DNA of 64,000 bases from Paraburkholderia sp. LEh10 (GTDB taxonomy: Bacteria; Pseudomonadota; Gammaproteobacteria; Burkholderiales; Burkholderiaceae), in the NCBI RefSeq assembly GCF_017814945.1, contig NZ_JAGIPX010000016.1, positions 1-64,000 on the forward strand. The letters run 5' to 3'. A program made the position numbers and the translations under genes. This document shows, in pieces, positions 36,996 to 46,852 of the stretch. The notes beneath the pieces are model-generated. The model made no database searches and was not told where the DNA came from. It saw only the letters and a list, made by a program, of their open reading frames with translations. Position 1 is the first letter of the stretch. The number at the start of each line of letters is the position of its first letter.

Positions 36996-39397
36996 GGCTT
37001 GGCTCCCGGCGATGCGGTACTGCCCGGAGGAGGTGCAGCACCTGTCGAGCCCGTTTGACCATTCGCGCCATTCACGCTGTTAGCGCCACCGGCGCCGTTC
37101 GCACCGGTTGTCCCGTTCATGCCGTTCTGATCGCTTGAGCCGACGGGCGCTTGCGGCTGACGCGTCATCTGGTTGAAATCGAACAGGTTCTGTGCGGGCA
37201 CGCCGCCCTCGCTCGGCCCCGGCGGCGCGGGCGGCAGCATCGGAATGTCCTTGTCGCGGATCAGATGGTTATCGGTCTGGTAGCCGCCTTGCTCCGCGCG
37301 CAGATAGTCGTAGCGGCTCATCGCAATCGACGAGCTCGTCGCCTGGTCGCGCACGATCACAGGCCGCAGAAACACCATCACGTTGGTCTTCGTACGCGTC
37401 TTGTTTTCCGAGCGGAACAGCTGGCCGATCCACGGAATATCGCCGAGCAGCGGCACCTTGCTGTTGCCGTTCGAGTAATTGTCCTGCATCAGGCCGCCGA
37501 GCACGATGATTTCGCCATCGTCGGAAAGCACCGTTGACTGGACCGAACGCTTGATGATCGTCACGCCGCCTGGATTATTCGTCGAGGTTGGATCGACGGA
37601 TGAGTCTTCCGAATAGATCTGCAGCTTGATGATGCCGCCATCGGTAATCTGCGGCTTCACGTGCAGCACGATACCGACGTCCTGACGGTCGAACGTGTTA
37701 AACGCGGTAACGGATGTCGCGGCGTTCGCAGTCGGCGTCGCGTAGGAGCCTGTCACGACAGGCACGTTGGAGCCGACGACGATCTTCGCTTCTTCGTTGT
37801 CGAGCGTGATCAGGTTAGGCGTCGACAGAATGTTCGCGTCGCTCGATTGCGACAGCGCCTGCAGCAGGCCGCCAAGACCAAGCACATTGCCGAAGCGGTG
37901 CAAAAGCCCGACGTTCAGCCCGCTGTTCAACAGATTCGTGCCTGTCGTCGCGAGCGCCGCGGCTGGGTTGTTCGCAATGATTGCGCCCGTCGCGGTCAGG
38001 TTGACGATGCCTTGGCTGCCGTTCGTCGGGAAGTTGGAACTGCCATAGAGACCGTTGTTGCGGCTGTCCGACAGCAGCGCGCCTTGCCACTGGATGCCGA
38101 GGTTCGCACTTGTCGTCGCCGAAAGTTCGACGATCAGCGCTTCGATATAGACCTGCGCGCGGCGCGAATCGAGCTGGTCGATCACGCTGCGAAGATTGCG
38201 GTAGACCGTGTCGGACGCGGTGATGATCAGCGAGTTCGTCGCTGCGTCGGCCTGGATCATGCCGCCCGGCTGCTCGCCTTCTTCACCCCCGCCTTCCTTT
38301 TCGCCGAGAAAGGCGGCGTTGTTGTTGCCCTGACCGCCATACGTGCCGCCGCCGCCCCCGCCGCCGCCCAGCGGATTGCTGCCCGACGACGATGACGAGC
38401 TGCCCAGCCCCGACGGCAATGGCGGGTTGCCCGAACCGCCCGTCGACTGGCTCGAGTTGTTCTGGTTGAACGCGTTCGCGGCGTTGCCGCCGGCGCTCGA
38501 CGTCGAGGACGACTCGCCGCCGCCCTTGCCGAGCATGCCGCGCAGCGTCTTCGCGAGACGCACGGCGTCCGCGTTGCGCAACTGCACCACATGAATGTTG
38601 CCCGGCTGGCCGGTCGCGGCATCGAGCTGCTTCGCGAGCGACTTCGCGGCTGCGAGGCGCGCCGGGTTCGACGCGCGCAACAGCAGCGAATTGGTGCGCG
38701 GATCGGCCTGAACCGAAACCTTCAGCGTTGCATCCGTGTTGCCGATCGAGCCGGGGTCGAGCATTTTCGACATTTGTGTCGCGACGTCGATCGAGTTCGC
38801 ATTCTTCAGAGGAACGACCTGCACCTGCTGGCCGGCCGCCGTATCGACGCCCGCGATGATCTGCGCGATGCGGCGCACGTTATCGGCATAGTCGGTGACG
38901 ACGATCGTGTTGTTCGACGGATAGGCCGCGATCGTATTGTTCGGCGAGATGAGCGGACGCAGCACCGGCAGCAGGTTGTTCGCCGATTCGTTCTTCAGCT
39001 GAAAAACCTGCGTGACGACCTGATCGCCGCGCGCCTGGGGCGCGTTGCCGACATAGGTCGGCACGCCTTGCAGCTTCGCATCGGCTTCGGGCACCACCTT
39101 CAGTACACCGTGATCCTGCACGAGCGAAAAGCCCTGCATCCGCAGCGCGGACTGCAGCGTCTTGAGCGCCTGTTCTTCGGGAACGGGGTTCTCCGATACC
39201 AGGTTCAATTGCCCTTTCACACGGGGATCGACGATGATGGTTTTGCCCGTCGCCGCGCCAATCGCCCTGGCTACCTGGTCGATGTCGGCGTTGACGAAGT
39301 TGAGCGTCACCTGCGCGTGCGCACATTGCGCTGCGATCATGCCAGCGACCAGCAACCCCTTCGCGACGCGACGCAGAGCCATACGATTTCTTCTCAT
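36992..39397 (-). CDS. gspD: Type II secretion system secretin D
   Basis: An 801-residue outer-membrane secretin. A signal peptide (about 1-29, AQCAHAQ) precedes N0-N3 domains with VTLNFVNADIDQVARAIG and VTDYADNVRRI. The N3 region carries an unusually long Gly/Ser/Asn insertion (about 295-390). The secretin core includes VPVVTGSYATP and GEIIVLGGLMQDN. The C-terminal 60 residues are a Gly/Asn/Thr/Ala/Pro-rich tail with no recognised pilotin site. ATG 39397 or the internal ATG six codons later could start. Confidence 0.96.
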   Translation of the reverse strand: MRRNRMALRRVAKGLLVAGMIAAQCAHAQVTLNFVNADIDQVARAIGAATGKTIIVDPRVKGQLNLVSENPVPEEQALKTLQSALRMQGFSLVQDHGVLKVVPEADAKLQGVPTYVGNAPQARGDQVVTQVFQLKNESANNLLPVLRPLISPNNTIAAYPSNNTIVVTDYADNVRRIAQIIAGVDTAAGQQVQVVPLKNANSIDVATQMSKMLDPGSIGNTDATLKVSVQADPRTNSLLLRASNPARLAAAKSLAKQLDAATGQPGNIHVVQLRNADAVRLAKTLRGMLGKGGGESSSTSSAGGNAANAFNQNNSSQSTGGSGNPPLPSGLGSSSSSSGSNPLGGGGGGGGTYGGQGNNNAAFLGEKEGGGEEGEQPGGMIQADAATNSLIITASDTVYRNLRSVIDQLDSRRAQVYIEALIVELSATTSANLGIQWQGALLSDSRNNGLYGSSNFPTNGSQGIVNLTATGAIIANNPAAALATTGTNLLNSGLNVGLLHRFGNVLGLGGLLQALSQSSDANILSTPNLITLDNEEAKIVVGSNVPVVTGSYATPTANAATSVTAFNTFDRQDVGIVLHVKPQITDGGIIKLQIYSEDSSVDPTSTNNPGGVTIIKRSVQSTVLSDDGEIIVLGGLMQDNYSNGNSKVPLLGDIPWIGQLFRSENKTRTKTNVMVFLRPVIVRDQATSSSIAMSRYDYLRAEQGGYQTDNHLIRDKDIPMLPPAPPGPSEGGVPAQNLFDFNQMTRQPQAPVGSSDQNGMNGTTGANGAGGANSVNGANGQTGSTGAAPPPGSTASPGAKP

Positions 39398-39899
39398 GAA
39401 TGTGATTTCGAAGCCGACGTTGTGGTCCGTCGACGGTCATGCACAGCGAACGACCGGCCGACATCCAGTCGTCCCCGGTCAGACAAGTGCTCGCATGGCA
39501 GTCGTCTGCCAAGGATGCCTTGCCTCCCTGTAACCGAAAACAATGAACAGTAACAGTTTTTCGTGTCGTAAATGTCACAAAAGCGCCAGGTCACGTGAGA
39601 TTCCTCTAACGTTCGCCGCAGGGCGGCTGTCCGATTGCGCGTCTGGTTACGTTCTTGAAAGTTTTTGCCTTTAGACAGCGTGCCATAACGACCGCCTTCT
39701 GTGGCCGCAACTTCCTGGCTTATGTCCGCTTGCCAACTTTGAGGCGACATTTCCAGCCGGTATGATACGGTCGGTTCGACTGATTCGAGCATAATAGGCG
39801 CAGCGGGTTTTCCCGAGTGCTGTCCAGGCGGATAAGGGTTTCCAGTCGTCTTTACCGCTTTATCTGTTTGCGCATTCATATACTTAGTCATCTTGACCG
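39398..39899. other. Spacer between gspD and the lytic transglycosylase
   Basis: A gap of 502 bases between divergent genes that should hold both promoters. No convincing paired hexamers or operator palindromes were found; TAATAG at 39792-39797 is only a -10 look-alike. A long minus-strand frame here has no family features. Confidence 0.4.
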
Positions 39900-40343
39900 A
39901 TGAAATTGATCTCCGTCACTGTCGCTGTTGGGCTCGCCGCGCTATTGAGCGCCGCGTCCGCACGCGCCGACTGTTTCGACGAGGCCGCCAATTATCAGAA
40001 GGTCAATCCGCTGATTCTGCGGGCCATTGCCTGGCAGGAGTCGCATAACCGACCCACCGCTGTTCACAAGAACGCCAACGGCTCGACCGACTACGGCGTC
40101 ATGCAGATCAATTCCGTCCATCTGCCTGTGCTCGCGCAGTACGGCATCTCGCAGGGCACGCTGATGGAGCCGTGCAAGAACGTCTATATCGCCGCCTGGC
40201 ATCTACGCCAGAAAATGAACAAATACGGCAATACCTGGGCTGCCGTCGGCGCATACCACTCCGAGACACCGTCGCTGCGCGACGAGTACGCGAGGCAAAT
40301 CGTGGCGATTCTACGTAAGTGGAATCTGATGCCTGCCCGATAG
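39900..40343 (+). CDS. Lytic transglycosylase (SLT domain)
   Basis: A 147-residue secreted muramidase-type enzyme that cleaves peptidoglycan. The signal peptide ends near SARA/DC (residue about 24). The catalytic Glu lies in AIAWQESHNRP, followed by STDYGVMQIN and GAYHSE, the SLT motifs. Two Cys, in DCFDEA and EPCKNV, could form a disulfide. It is divergent from gspD, so it may open the wall for the secretion machine. Confidence 0.92.
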   Translation: MKLISVTVAVGLAALLSAASARADCFDEAANYQKVNPLILRAIAWQESHNRPTAVHKNANGSTDYGVMQINSVHLPVLAQYGISQGTLMEPCKNVYIAAWHLRQKMNKYGNTWAAVGAYHSETPSLRDEYARQIVAILRKWNLMPAR

Positions 40344-40493
40344 CCGGCTCGTCCAGCCGACTGCGCCGGACAAAGTCGGACCTCGGCCTCACGCCAATTG
40401 ATGCACAATGCGGCTTCGTGCTGCTGTCGGCCCGCGTCCGGATGACGTTCGGCCGCCGCATGTGTCATTCACCTTTAAGTTTTCCGTACTGCG

Positions 40494-41774
40494 ATGAACC
40501 AGCCGCTTTTGCCCGTCACCGTGATCTCCGGGTTCTTGGGCGCCGGCAAGACCGCGCTCGTCGATCAGATTCTTTCGAACCGCGCTGGCCCGCGCATCGC
40601 TGCGATCGTTCCCGATCTTGCTGCTGTTCGTCTCGACATCGACAATGCCGCGCCTGTAACCACAGGCGCATCGCGCGTCGAACTGCCGAATGGTTGCGCC
40701 TGCGTGGAGGCGGATGAAGACGTGCTCGAACAGATGCTCGAGCTCGCGTCGGCGAATCGCTTCGATGCAATTGTCATCGAGGCGGCGGCCGTGGATGAGC
40801 CGCTAAGAATCGTGGAGTCTATCATAGATGACGGATCGCTCGCCGAACGCGCATCCATCGACACCGCTGTGACCGTGATCGATGCCGCGAATTTCATGCG
40901 CGATTACGCATCGACGGACGCGCTGTCCGAGCGCGGCATTGCCACTCACGACGACGACGACCGCACGATCGTCGAGGTGCTGATCGAGCAGGTCGAGTTC
41001 GCCGATATGCTCGTCATCAACAAGGCAGACCTGGTTTCACCCGACGATCTCATCCACCTGCAAGCGATACTCGCCGCGCTCAATCCGCGTGCGGTGCAAA
41101 TCGTCAGCAGCTACGGCAATGCGCCGATCGAAGAAGTCGTACGCACGGCACGTTTCGATTACGACGCGACGTCGAATGGAGCAGGCTGGCTTGCGCTGCT
41201 GCATGATCCCATCAGTCACGAAGACAAAGCCGACGAACACGCTGAACAACCCGGCGTCGGACATTTCGTCTATCGGGCGCGGCGGCCGTTTCATCCCGAA
41301 CGTCTATGGGCGCTGCTGCATGAGGAATGGAAAGGCGTGCTGCGCGGCAAAGGGTTTTTCTGGCTCGCGACGCGCAACGATATTGGCGGTTCGCTATCGC
41401 AGGCGGGCGGCGCATGCCGGCCAGCGCCCGCGGGAACATGGTGGGCCGCGCAGGACCGCAGCGAATGGCCCGAGGGCGACGCCGAGCTGATGGATGAAAT
41501 CGCCGCCGACTGGTATGGCGATATGGACGACTTCACGATTGGAGACCGTCGCCAGGAACTGGTGCTGATCGGCGTCGATCTTGATCGGTCGCAGTGGCGC
41601 GCGAAATTCGACGCTTGCCTGTTGACGGACGACGAATACGCGCTGGGCGCCGAAGGCTGGCGCACGCTAGCCGATCCGTTTCCCGCATGGGATCTCGAAG
41701 ACGACGATCACGATCATGCGCATCATCACGATCATGATCACGACGACGATGGCCATCATCACCATCGTCATTGA
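40494..41774 (+). CDS. CobW/G3E-family GTPase with His-rich tail
   Basis: A 426-residue metal-chaperone-type GTPase. The P-loop is GFLGAGKT, with VIEAAAVDEP and NKADLV as further G motifs. The CobW C-terminal domain starts near PFHPERLWALLHEEW. The usual CxCC metal-binding motif is altered to NGCACVEA, so one Cys is missing. The last 25 residues are His/Asp repeats (for example DHDHAHHHDHDHDDD), a likely Zn- or Co-binding tail. It may deliver zinc under limitation, as for ZigA-type members. No Zur box was recognised upstream. Confidence 0.9.
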   Translation: MNQPLLPVTVISGFLGAGKTALVDQILSNRAGPRIAAIVPDLAAVRLDIDNAAPVTTGASRVELPNGCACVEADEDVLEQMLELASANRFDAIVIEAAAVDEPLRIVESIIDDGSLAERASIDTAVTVIDAANFMRDYASTDALSERGIATHDDDDRTIVEVLIEQVEFADMLVINKADLVSPDDLIHLQAILAALNPRAVQIVSSYGNAPIEEVVRTARFDYDATSNGAGWLALLHDPISHEDKADEHAEQPGVGHFVYRARRPFHPERLWALLHEEWKGVLRGKGFFWLATRNDIGGSLSQAGGACRPAPAGTWWAAQDRSEWPEGDAELMDEIAADWYGDMDDFTIGDRRQELVLIGVDLDRSQWRAKFDACLLTDDEYALGAEGWRTLADPFPAWDLEDDDHDHAHHHDHDHDDDGHHHHRH

Positions 41775-41820
41775 GCATGATCGCTGTGTAGCTCGACGCC
41801 CGTCATCGAAAACCACTGAC

Positions 41821-41843
41821 AAAAAAAACCCGCCGATGGCGGG
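41821..41843 (-). terminator. Terminator of the HU gene
   Basis: On the minus strand a CCCGCC/GGCGGG stem with a three-base loop is followed by eight T (41828-41821). Confidence 0.85.
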
Positions 41844-41868
41844 CGTCAACAAATCAAGCTGCTGTTGC

Positions 41869-42147
41869 TCAGCGCTTGTTGACTGCGTCCTTGAACGCCT
41901 TGCCAGCCGTGAACTTAACGGTCTTTGCGGCCGGAATCTTGATGGTTTCGCCCGTCTTCGGGTTGCGGCCCGTACGTGCTGCCCGCTTGCCCGAACCGAA
42001 GCTGCCGAAGCCGATCAACTGGACTGCATCACCCTTCGCCACAGCCTTCTTGATAACTTCAAGCAGCGTGTCCAGCGTTTCGCCGGTTTGAGCCTTGCTG
42101 GCGCCCGTCTGACCTGCGACGGCGTCGATCAGTTCCTGTTTGTTCAT
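41869..42147 (-). CDS. hupB: DNA-binding protein HU
   Basis: A 92-residue nucleoid protein that bends DNA. MNKQELIDAVAGQTGASKA is the family start. GFGSFGSGKRAARTGRNPKTGE contains the β-arm with the Pro-containing tip, and the C-terminus has VKFTAGKAFKDAVN. ATG 42147 has AAGGAA upstream; a ten-codon extension is not family-like. HU assists DnaA in opening origins. Confidence 0.97.
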   Translation of the reverse strand: MNKQELIDAVAGQTGASKAQTGETLDTLLEVIKKAVAKGDAVQLIGFGSFGSGKRAARTGRNPKTGETIKIPAAKTVKFTAGKAFKDAVNKR

Positions 42148-42626
42148 TAAGGTTCCTTTCTGGTTTAGGTTTGACACGAACAGCGCGAACGCGCCGATTA
42201 TACGTGCGCGCGCCGCGCCGTCGAGCAGCGACGGCTCGGGAATACCCCGGACTCCCGCGGCGCGCCAGGCACCGCGCAGAGCACCGTGCAGCCGCTACCC
42301 GCGCGGCGCTTGCTATGATAGCGCAGCGCAAACCCAATCTGGATAAGGGTTTCGAAGAATTACACCCGGCAATGCCTGATACAGCATGGAAAGCGGCTTT
42401 TTCGGCGTCGAGGGCATCGAATGGCCGCTATCGGCGTCGCTCGAAGCCCCGTCAGCGTTGGTTTTTGCCAACGTTCGAGCCGCCTGGAACGGCGCTGGAG
42501 GGCCGTCTGGACGGGCTTTGGCGGGTGTCGGCATGCGCTTGACGTGTGCTCACGCATCCATCTGCAACGTCGAGCAACCGCTTCGCCGATGCCCGGATCT
42601 CTTCCCCGCATAGCATTTCATTGCGC
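42148..42626. other. Spacer between hupB and mnmC with a promoter
   Basis: On the minus strand TATAAT (42202-42197) with TCGACG 16 bases upstream is a good promoter for hupB. On the plus strand TATGAT near 42312 could be a -10 for mnmC. No gene is supported in the remaining sequence. Confidence 0.45.
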
Positions 42627-44591
42627 ATGACCGACCCGCTCGTTCCCGCTATCCTCGCGTTTCGCGACAACGGCACACCTTATTCCCCACGTCACGACGA
42701 CATCTATCACAGCGCCGTCGGCGGTCTCGCACAGGCTGAATACGTCTTCCTGAAGGGCAACGAACTGCCCGCGCGCTGGCAGAAGCGGCGCGTGTTTACC
42801 GTGCTGGAAACCGGCTTCGGAATGGGCATCAACTTCCTCGTGACCTGGGCAGCATGGCGCGCGGACCCGCAGCGTTGCGAGCGGCTGCACTTCGTATCGA
42901 CGGAGAAGCATCCGTTTTCACGAGCGGATCTGATGGCGGCATGCGCGTCGGCCGTTGCGGACACATCGATCGCGCCGCTCGCGCGCGAACTCGCCGATGC
43001 ATGGCCGACGCTCGTGCCCGGCACGCACCGTCTCGAGTTCGACGATGGCCGCGTGACGCTCACGCTCGTCTTCGGCGATGCCGTGCAAACGCTGCACACG
43101 CTCTGGCTGCGGGCCGATGCGTTCTATCTCGACGGCTTCTCGCCTGCGAAGAATCCGGAGCTATGGACGCCCGCGATCTTCAAGGCGCTCGCGCGTCTGG
43201 CCGGCGATCAGGCCACCTTCGCCACCTATACGAGTGCCGGCGATGTAAAGCGCGGCTTGCAGCAGGCGGGGTTCGAGTACAGGAAAATCGACGGCTTCGG
43301 ATGGAAGCGCGCGATGCTTGTCGGACGCTTCGCGCCGCGCTATCGCGTGCGTCGTCACGAGCCGCCGCTGCCGCTTTCCGTCGGCGAACGACATGCCGTC
43401 GTGATCGGCACGGGACTCGCGGGTTGCGCGGCGATCGAGCGGTTGACGGCGCGCGGCTGGTGCGTCACATCGCTCGAACGGCATGCCGCCGTTGCGCGCG
43501 ATGCGTCGGGCAATCCAGCCGGCGTATTTCATCCGATGATGTCACGCGACGATAGCGTCGGCTCGCGCATCACGCGCGCCGGATTTCTGCACGCGTTGCG
43601 ACAATGGTCGTTGCTGGAGCGGCGCGGACATCGTCCGTTGCGTGGTCCCGAAGGCCTGCTGCAAATTGCCGCCGACGAAGATGAAGCGTCGGCGATGGCT
43701 CACGCGTTTGCTTCTTTCGCTTATCCACGAGACTACGTGACACCTGTTTCGCGCGATGAAGCGCAGCGCGCCGCCGGCATGCGCGTCGCGCGAGCAGGTT
43801 GGTTCTTTCCGCATGGCGGCTGGATCGATCCCGCGTCGCTGTGCGCAGCGCAATGCGAAGTCGCGGGCGGCTTGCTCGAACGGTATTTCAATGTCGATGT
43901 AGCGCGCGTCGAGCGCCTTGAAGATCAATGGATTGTGTTCGACACCAACGGCGTTGCCGTCGCCGGCGCGCCCGTTGTCATCTTTGCCAATGCGCATGAA
44001 GCGGCGCGTGTCGCCGGCTTGCGTCATGCGTCGACGCGCAGCGTACGCGGTCAATTGACTCTGCTGCCCGCAGGCGCCAACGCGTTGCGCGTGCCCGTGA
44101 TCGGTGAAGGGTACGCGCTGACGCTGCCCGACGGCGTCACGCTGACGGGCGCAACCTATGACATCGACGACCCCGACACCGCGTTGCGCGCCGATGCGCA
44201 TGTCGAAAACATCGAGCGCGTCGCGCATATGCTGCCCGATATGAACGCGGCAATCGACGCCTATGCGCAAGCGTCGCTGGAAGGGCGCGTTGCGTTTCGC
44301 TGTGTGACCAGCGACCGTCTGCCGATGATCGGCGCATTCGCTGACGAATCAGCCGCGATCCACGACGCAGCCAGGCTACGCGGCGCATGGCCGCTCGATC
44401 TGCCGCGCGCGCCGGGGCTTTATGGTGCATTCGCGTTCGGTTCGCGCGGTCTGGTGTGGGCGTCGCTGGGCGCGGAGCTGATCGCATCGCAGATTGAGGG
44501 CGAGCCCTGGCCGATCGAACGGGATCTCGCGGAGGCGCTCGACCCCGCACGGTTCCTGTTGCGCGCGCTGCGCCAAGGCACGGCACGCTGA
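42627..44591 (+). CDS. mnmC: Bifunctional tRNA MnmC: FAD-dependent oxidase and methyltransferase
   Basis: A 654-residue enzyme finishing wobble-uridine modification to 5-methylaminomethyl-2-thiouridine, downstream of MnmE/MnmG. The N-terminal methyltransferase (about 1-245) has VLETGFGMGINFL and FYLDGFSPAKNPELW. The C-terminal FAD domain starts with HAVVIGTGLAGCAAIERL. ATG 42627 gives the family start MTDPLVPAI. MnmE is encoded in the same window, at 9.6 kb. Confidence 0.95.
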   Translation: MTDPLVPAILAFRDNGTPYSPRHDDIYHSAVGGLAQAEYVFLKGNELPARWQKRRVFTVLETGFGMGINFLVTWAAWRADPQRCERLHFVSTEKHPFSRADLMAACASAVADTSIAPLARELADAWPTLVPGTHRLEFDDGRVTLTLVFGDAVQTLHTLWLRADAFYLDGFSPAKNPELWTPAIFKALARLAGDQATFATYTSAGDVKRGLQQAGFEYRKIDGFGWKRAMLVGRFAPRYRVRRHEPPLPLSVGERHAVVIGTGLAGCAAIERLTARGWCVTSLERHAAVARDASGNPAGVFHPMMSRDDSVGSRITRAGFLHALRQWSLLERRGHRPLRGPEGLLQIAADEDEASAMAHAFASFAYPRDYVTPVSRDEAQRAAGMRVARAGWFFPHGGWIDPASLCAAQCEVAGGLLERYFNVDVARVERLEDQWIVFDTNGVAVAGAPVVIFANAHEAARVAGLRHASTRSVRGQLTLLPAGANALRVPVIGEGYALTLPDGVTLTGATYDIDDPDTALRADAHVENIERVAHMLPDMNAAIDAYAQASLEGRVAFRCVTSDRLPMIGAFADESAAIHDAARLRGAWPLDLPRAPGLYGAFAFGSRGLVWASLGAELIASQIEGEPWPIERDLAEALDPARFLLRALRQGTAR

Positions 44592-44608
44592 ACGTATTAC
44601 CGTTAAAA

Positions 44609-44863
44609 GTTATCCACAACAAATTGTGGATAACCGGGAAAACTGCAGGCGAAACTCGTGTGGAATCGATGTGGACGTAAACGGGGTAACTCGACGGCCA
44701 CGTAAACAACCCAAAAAGTTATTCGTCGAATCCAACGCCGGGCGCACATCAAACACATCCGGTTATGCGCTCAGCAAAACGCTGATTCGTTTCGGTAAAC
44801 CGAGGTTATCCACAGAAACTCGGCGGCCTTGTTAACTTCTACTACGTATACATACGAGTAAAC
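44609..44863. other. DnaA-box array A (left, candidate origin element)
   Basis: Perfect boxes TTATCCACA lie at 44610-44618 (plus), 44625-44633 (minus) and 44806-44814 (plus). The first two form a 26-base palindromic pair (44609-44634). Octamers ACGTAAAC (44675-44682, 44700-44707), CGGTAAAC (44793-44800) and GAGTAAAC (44856-44863) recur. GTTAAC (44831-44836) plus CTACTACGTATAC forms an AT-rich inner block. Array B at 48.1-48.4 kb has the same parts in mirror order. Confidence 0.8.
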
Positions 44864-45485
44864 CTATTGATGAAAAGCCGAGGGCCGTCGACGCGCCGCG
44901 GCATGAACTTTCTCCTGCTTGAAGCGAGCGCCTTCGCTACGCGACGCATCCGGCGCATCTGACGGTTCCAACGCCTTCGTTCGCCCGCCGCAACCGGAAC
45001 GCCGAAGCCCAGCAGCAATCAAACACAGGCGCAAGCCGACACTCGTCGAGCACAGCGGCAACGGGCCGTTATCCCTCGGAAACATGGGTTCTCGCCTGTC
45101 GTTTTTTCCTGTTGTCATGAAATTAGCGTACGTTTTTACCGCTTTGACAGCTCGTTGGACGCTTTTCCGTCAACTGCAAACAAGGTATGGCACAATCGCC
45201 GTTCTTCCGCATCGTGTTTTGCCCCCGCAAACCGACGCGTCAATGGAACGGTTGCCGGACCCTCAGAATCTGATTCAAAAGTCGACGGCGCTCTTTTCAC
45301 TCACGTCGAGCCGCCTGTAGTCGCGCGGCATCGGCGTGTTCGTTTCAGTTTTTCATCCGATCGTTGACAACCCGCAACGCCGGCCGACGTGCCGATCGCG
45401 GCGACGGCGCGGCCCGCGCCTTGCGCACCGCCAGCGTCTGCCCGTTTGCGTTGCCTGCCGTTGCTGCCAAGGAGAAGCCACCACG
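44864..45485. other. Long non-coding stretch between array A and the antiporter
   Basis: About 620 bases with no supported gene. No further DnaA boxes, clear promoter pair or terminator was found. A long untranslated leader or origin-related DNA would fit. Confidence 0.4.
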
Positions 45486-46688
45486 ATGAAGTCGGCGTTT
45501 TCATTTTTCCCAGCCTGGCCGCTCACGCCCGATGCCATTTTCTGGGCCGGCCTCGCGCTGCTTGCCGCCGGGCTCGTCGGCGAACTGTGCTACCGGGCAT
45601 GGCACCTGCCACGCGTGTCGGGCTATGCCGTCATTGGCCTTATCGCGGGTGCGGCGGGCTCGGGCGTGATCGACTCGGAGTCGGCCAGCACCGCGCGCCC
45701 GCTGCTCGACGTCGCGCTCGGCCTCTTGCTGTTCGAGCTCGGAAGCCGCCTGGATCTGCGCTGGATTCGTCGCAATACATGGCTCATCGTGTCGAGCGTG
45801 GCCGAATCAACGCTCAGTTTCGCGCTCGTGCTGCTCGTGCTGCTGTTCCTGCACGTGTCGACGGTGACGGCGCTCGTGCTTGCGTCGATTGCAATGGCGA
45901 CTTCGCCCGCGATGGTGATCCAGCTGAAGACCGAGTTGCGCGCGGAAGGTCAGGTCACGCAGCGCCTGATGACGCTGACGGCACTCAACAGCATGTACGC
46001 CGTCATCATCGAAAAGCTCGCGTCCGGCTGGCTGCATCAGGAGGCGTACGGCAATCTGCTGGCGACAATTGTCCAGCCGCTGTACCTGCTGATCGGTTCG
46101 CTGATCCTTGCGTATGTGCTCGCGCGGACCATCACGTTTTTCTACAAGCGTGTGAACCTGCAGGACGAACACTCGTTTGTCGCGCTCTTCGGCCTCGTGC
46201 TGCTCGCGATCGCGCTTGCGCATCTGTTCAGGCTTTCGACCATTCTCAGCCTGCTGGCCGCCGGCATCATCGTGAAGAATCTGGAAGCGCGCCCGCAACT
46301 TTGGCCGCAGCATTTCGGCACGGCGGGCTGGCTGTTGACGGTGATTCTGTTCGTGCTGACGCTGACGACGTTCGAATGGAAGGACATCATGCTGGGCGGC
46401 GTGGCGGCCGTCGGTCTGATCGTCACGCGGCTCGTCGCGAAGCTGGTCGGCGTGCTCGCGTTCGCAAGGCCGAGCGGGCTGAATCTGAAGCAGGGGATGG
46501 CGCTCGGGCTGTCACTGTCGCCGATGTCGGCGCTTGCGTATCTGCTCGTCGACGATACGTACCAGCTTTATCCGAATTTCGACCCGACACTGCGGGCGGT
46601 CGTCATGTGTTCGATCGTCGTGCTGCAGATCGTCGGTCCCTGGCTCGTGTATCGCTCGCTGGCGCTCGTCGGCGAGCGGCGCGAGTAA
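45486..46688 (+). CDS. CPA2-family cation:proton antiporter (Kef/NapA type)
   Basis: A 400-residue polytopic inner-membrane protein with about 12 hydrophobic segments. LPRVSGYAVIGLIAG is the usual CPA2 start and ALGLLLFELGSRLDLRWIRRN the following motif. It lacks the C-terminal TrkA-N nucleotide-binding domain of KefB/KefC, so gating by glutathione is not expected. ATG 45486 has AGGAGA upstream; a 50-residue basic extension is unlikely. It probably exchanges Na+ or K+ for H+. It lies inside the interval flanked by the DnaA-box arrays. Confidence 0.9.
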   Translation: MKSAFSFFPAWPLTPDAIFWAGLALLAAGLVGELCYRAWHLPRVSGYAVIGLIAGAAGSGVIDSESASTARPLLDVALGLLLFELGSRLDLRWIRRNTWLIVSSVAESTLSFALVLLVLLFLHVSTVTALVLASIAMATSPAMVIQLKTELRAEGQVTQRLMTLTALNSMYAVIIEKLASGWLHQEAYGNLLATIVQPLYLLIGSLILAYVLARTITFFYKRVNLQDEHSFVALFGLVLLAIALAHLFRLSTILSLLAAGIIVKNLEARPQLWPQHFGTAGWLLTVILFVLTLTTFEWKDIMLGGVAAVGLIVTRLVAKLVGVLAFARPSGLNLKQGMALGLSLSPMSALAYLLVDDTYQLYPNFDPTLRAVVMCSIVVLQIVGPWLVYRSLALVGERRE

Positions 46689-46852
46689 GCAACGGCAGCG
46701 CCGGTTGGGGCCGGCCGATACCGGTCTGGCACTGACGGGCGCAACAGCTTTTTTCGCGCAGCGCACGCGTTCGCTGCGGCATCCGCCAGTCAATCCGGCC
46801 GGGCGGCCTGCGCCAGCGGGCGGCGTCCGGCCGACATGAATCAGGAAACGCC

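Noticed and set aside
39394..39891. Minus-strand frame of 165 codons upstream of gspD
   Set aside because: No conserved domain, no signal peptide, overlaps the gspD start; treated as spacer.
42386..42613. Plus-strand frame before mnmC
   Set aside because: No supporting ribosome binding site or family motif, and it lies where mnmC regulatory DNA is expected.
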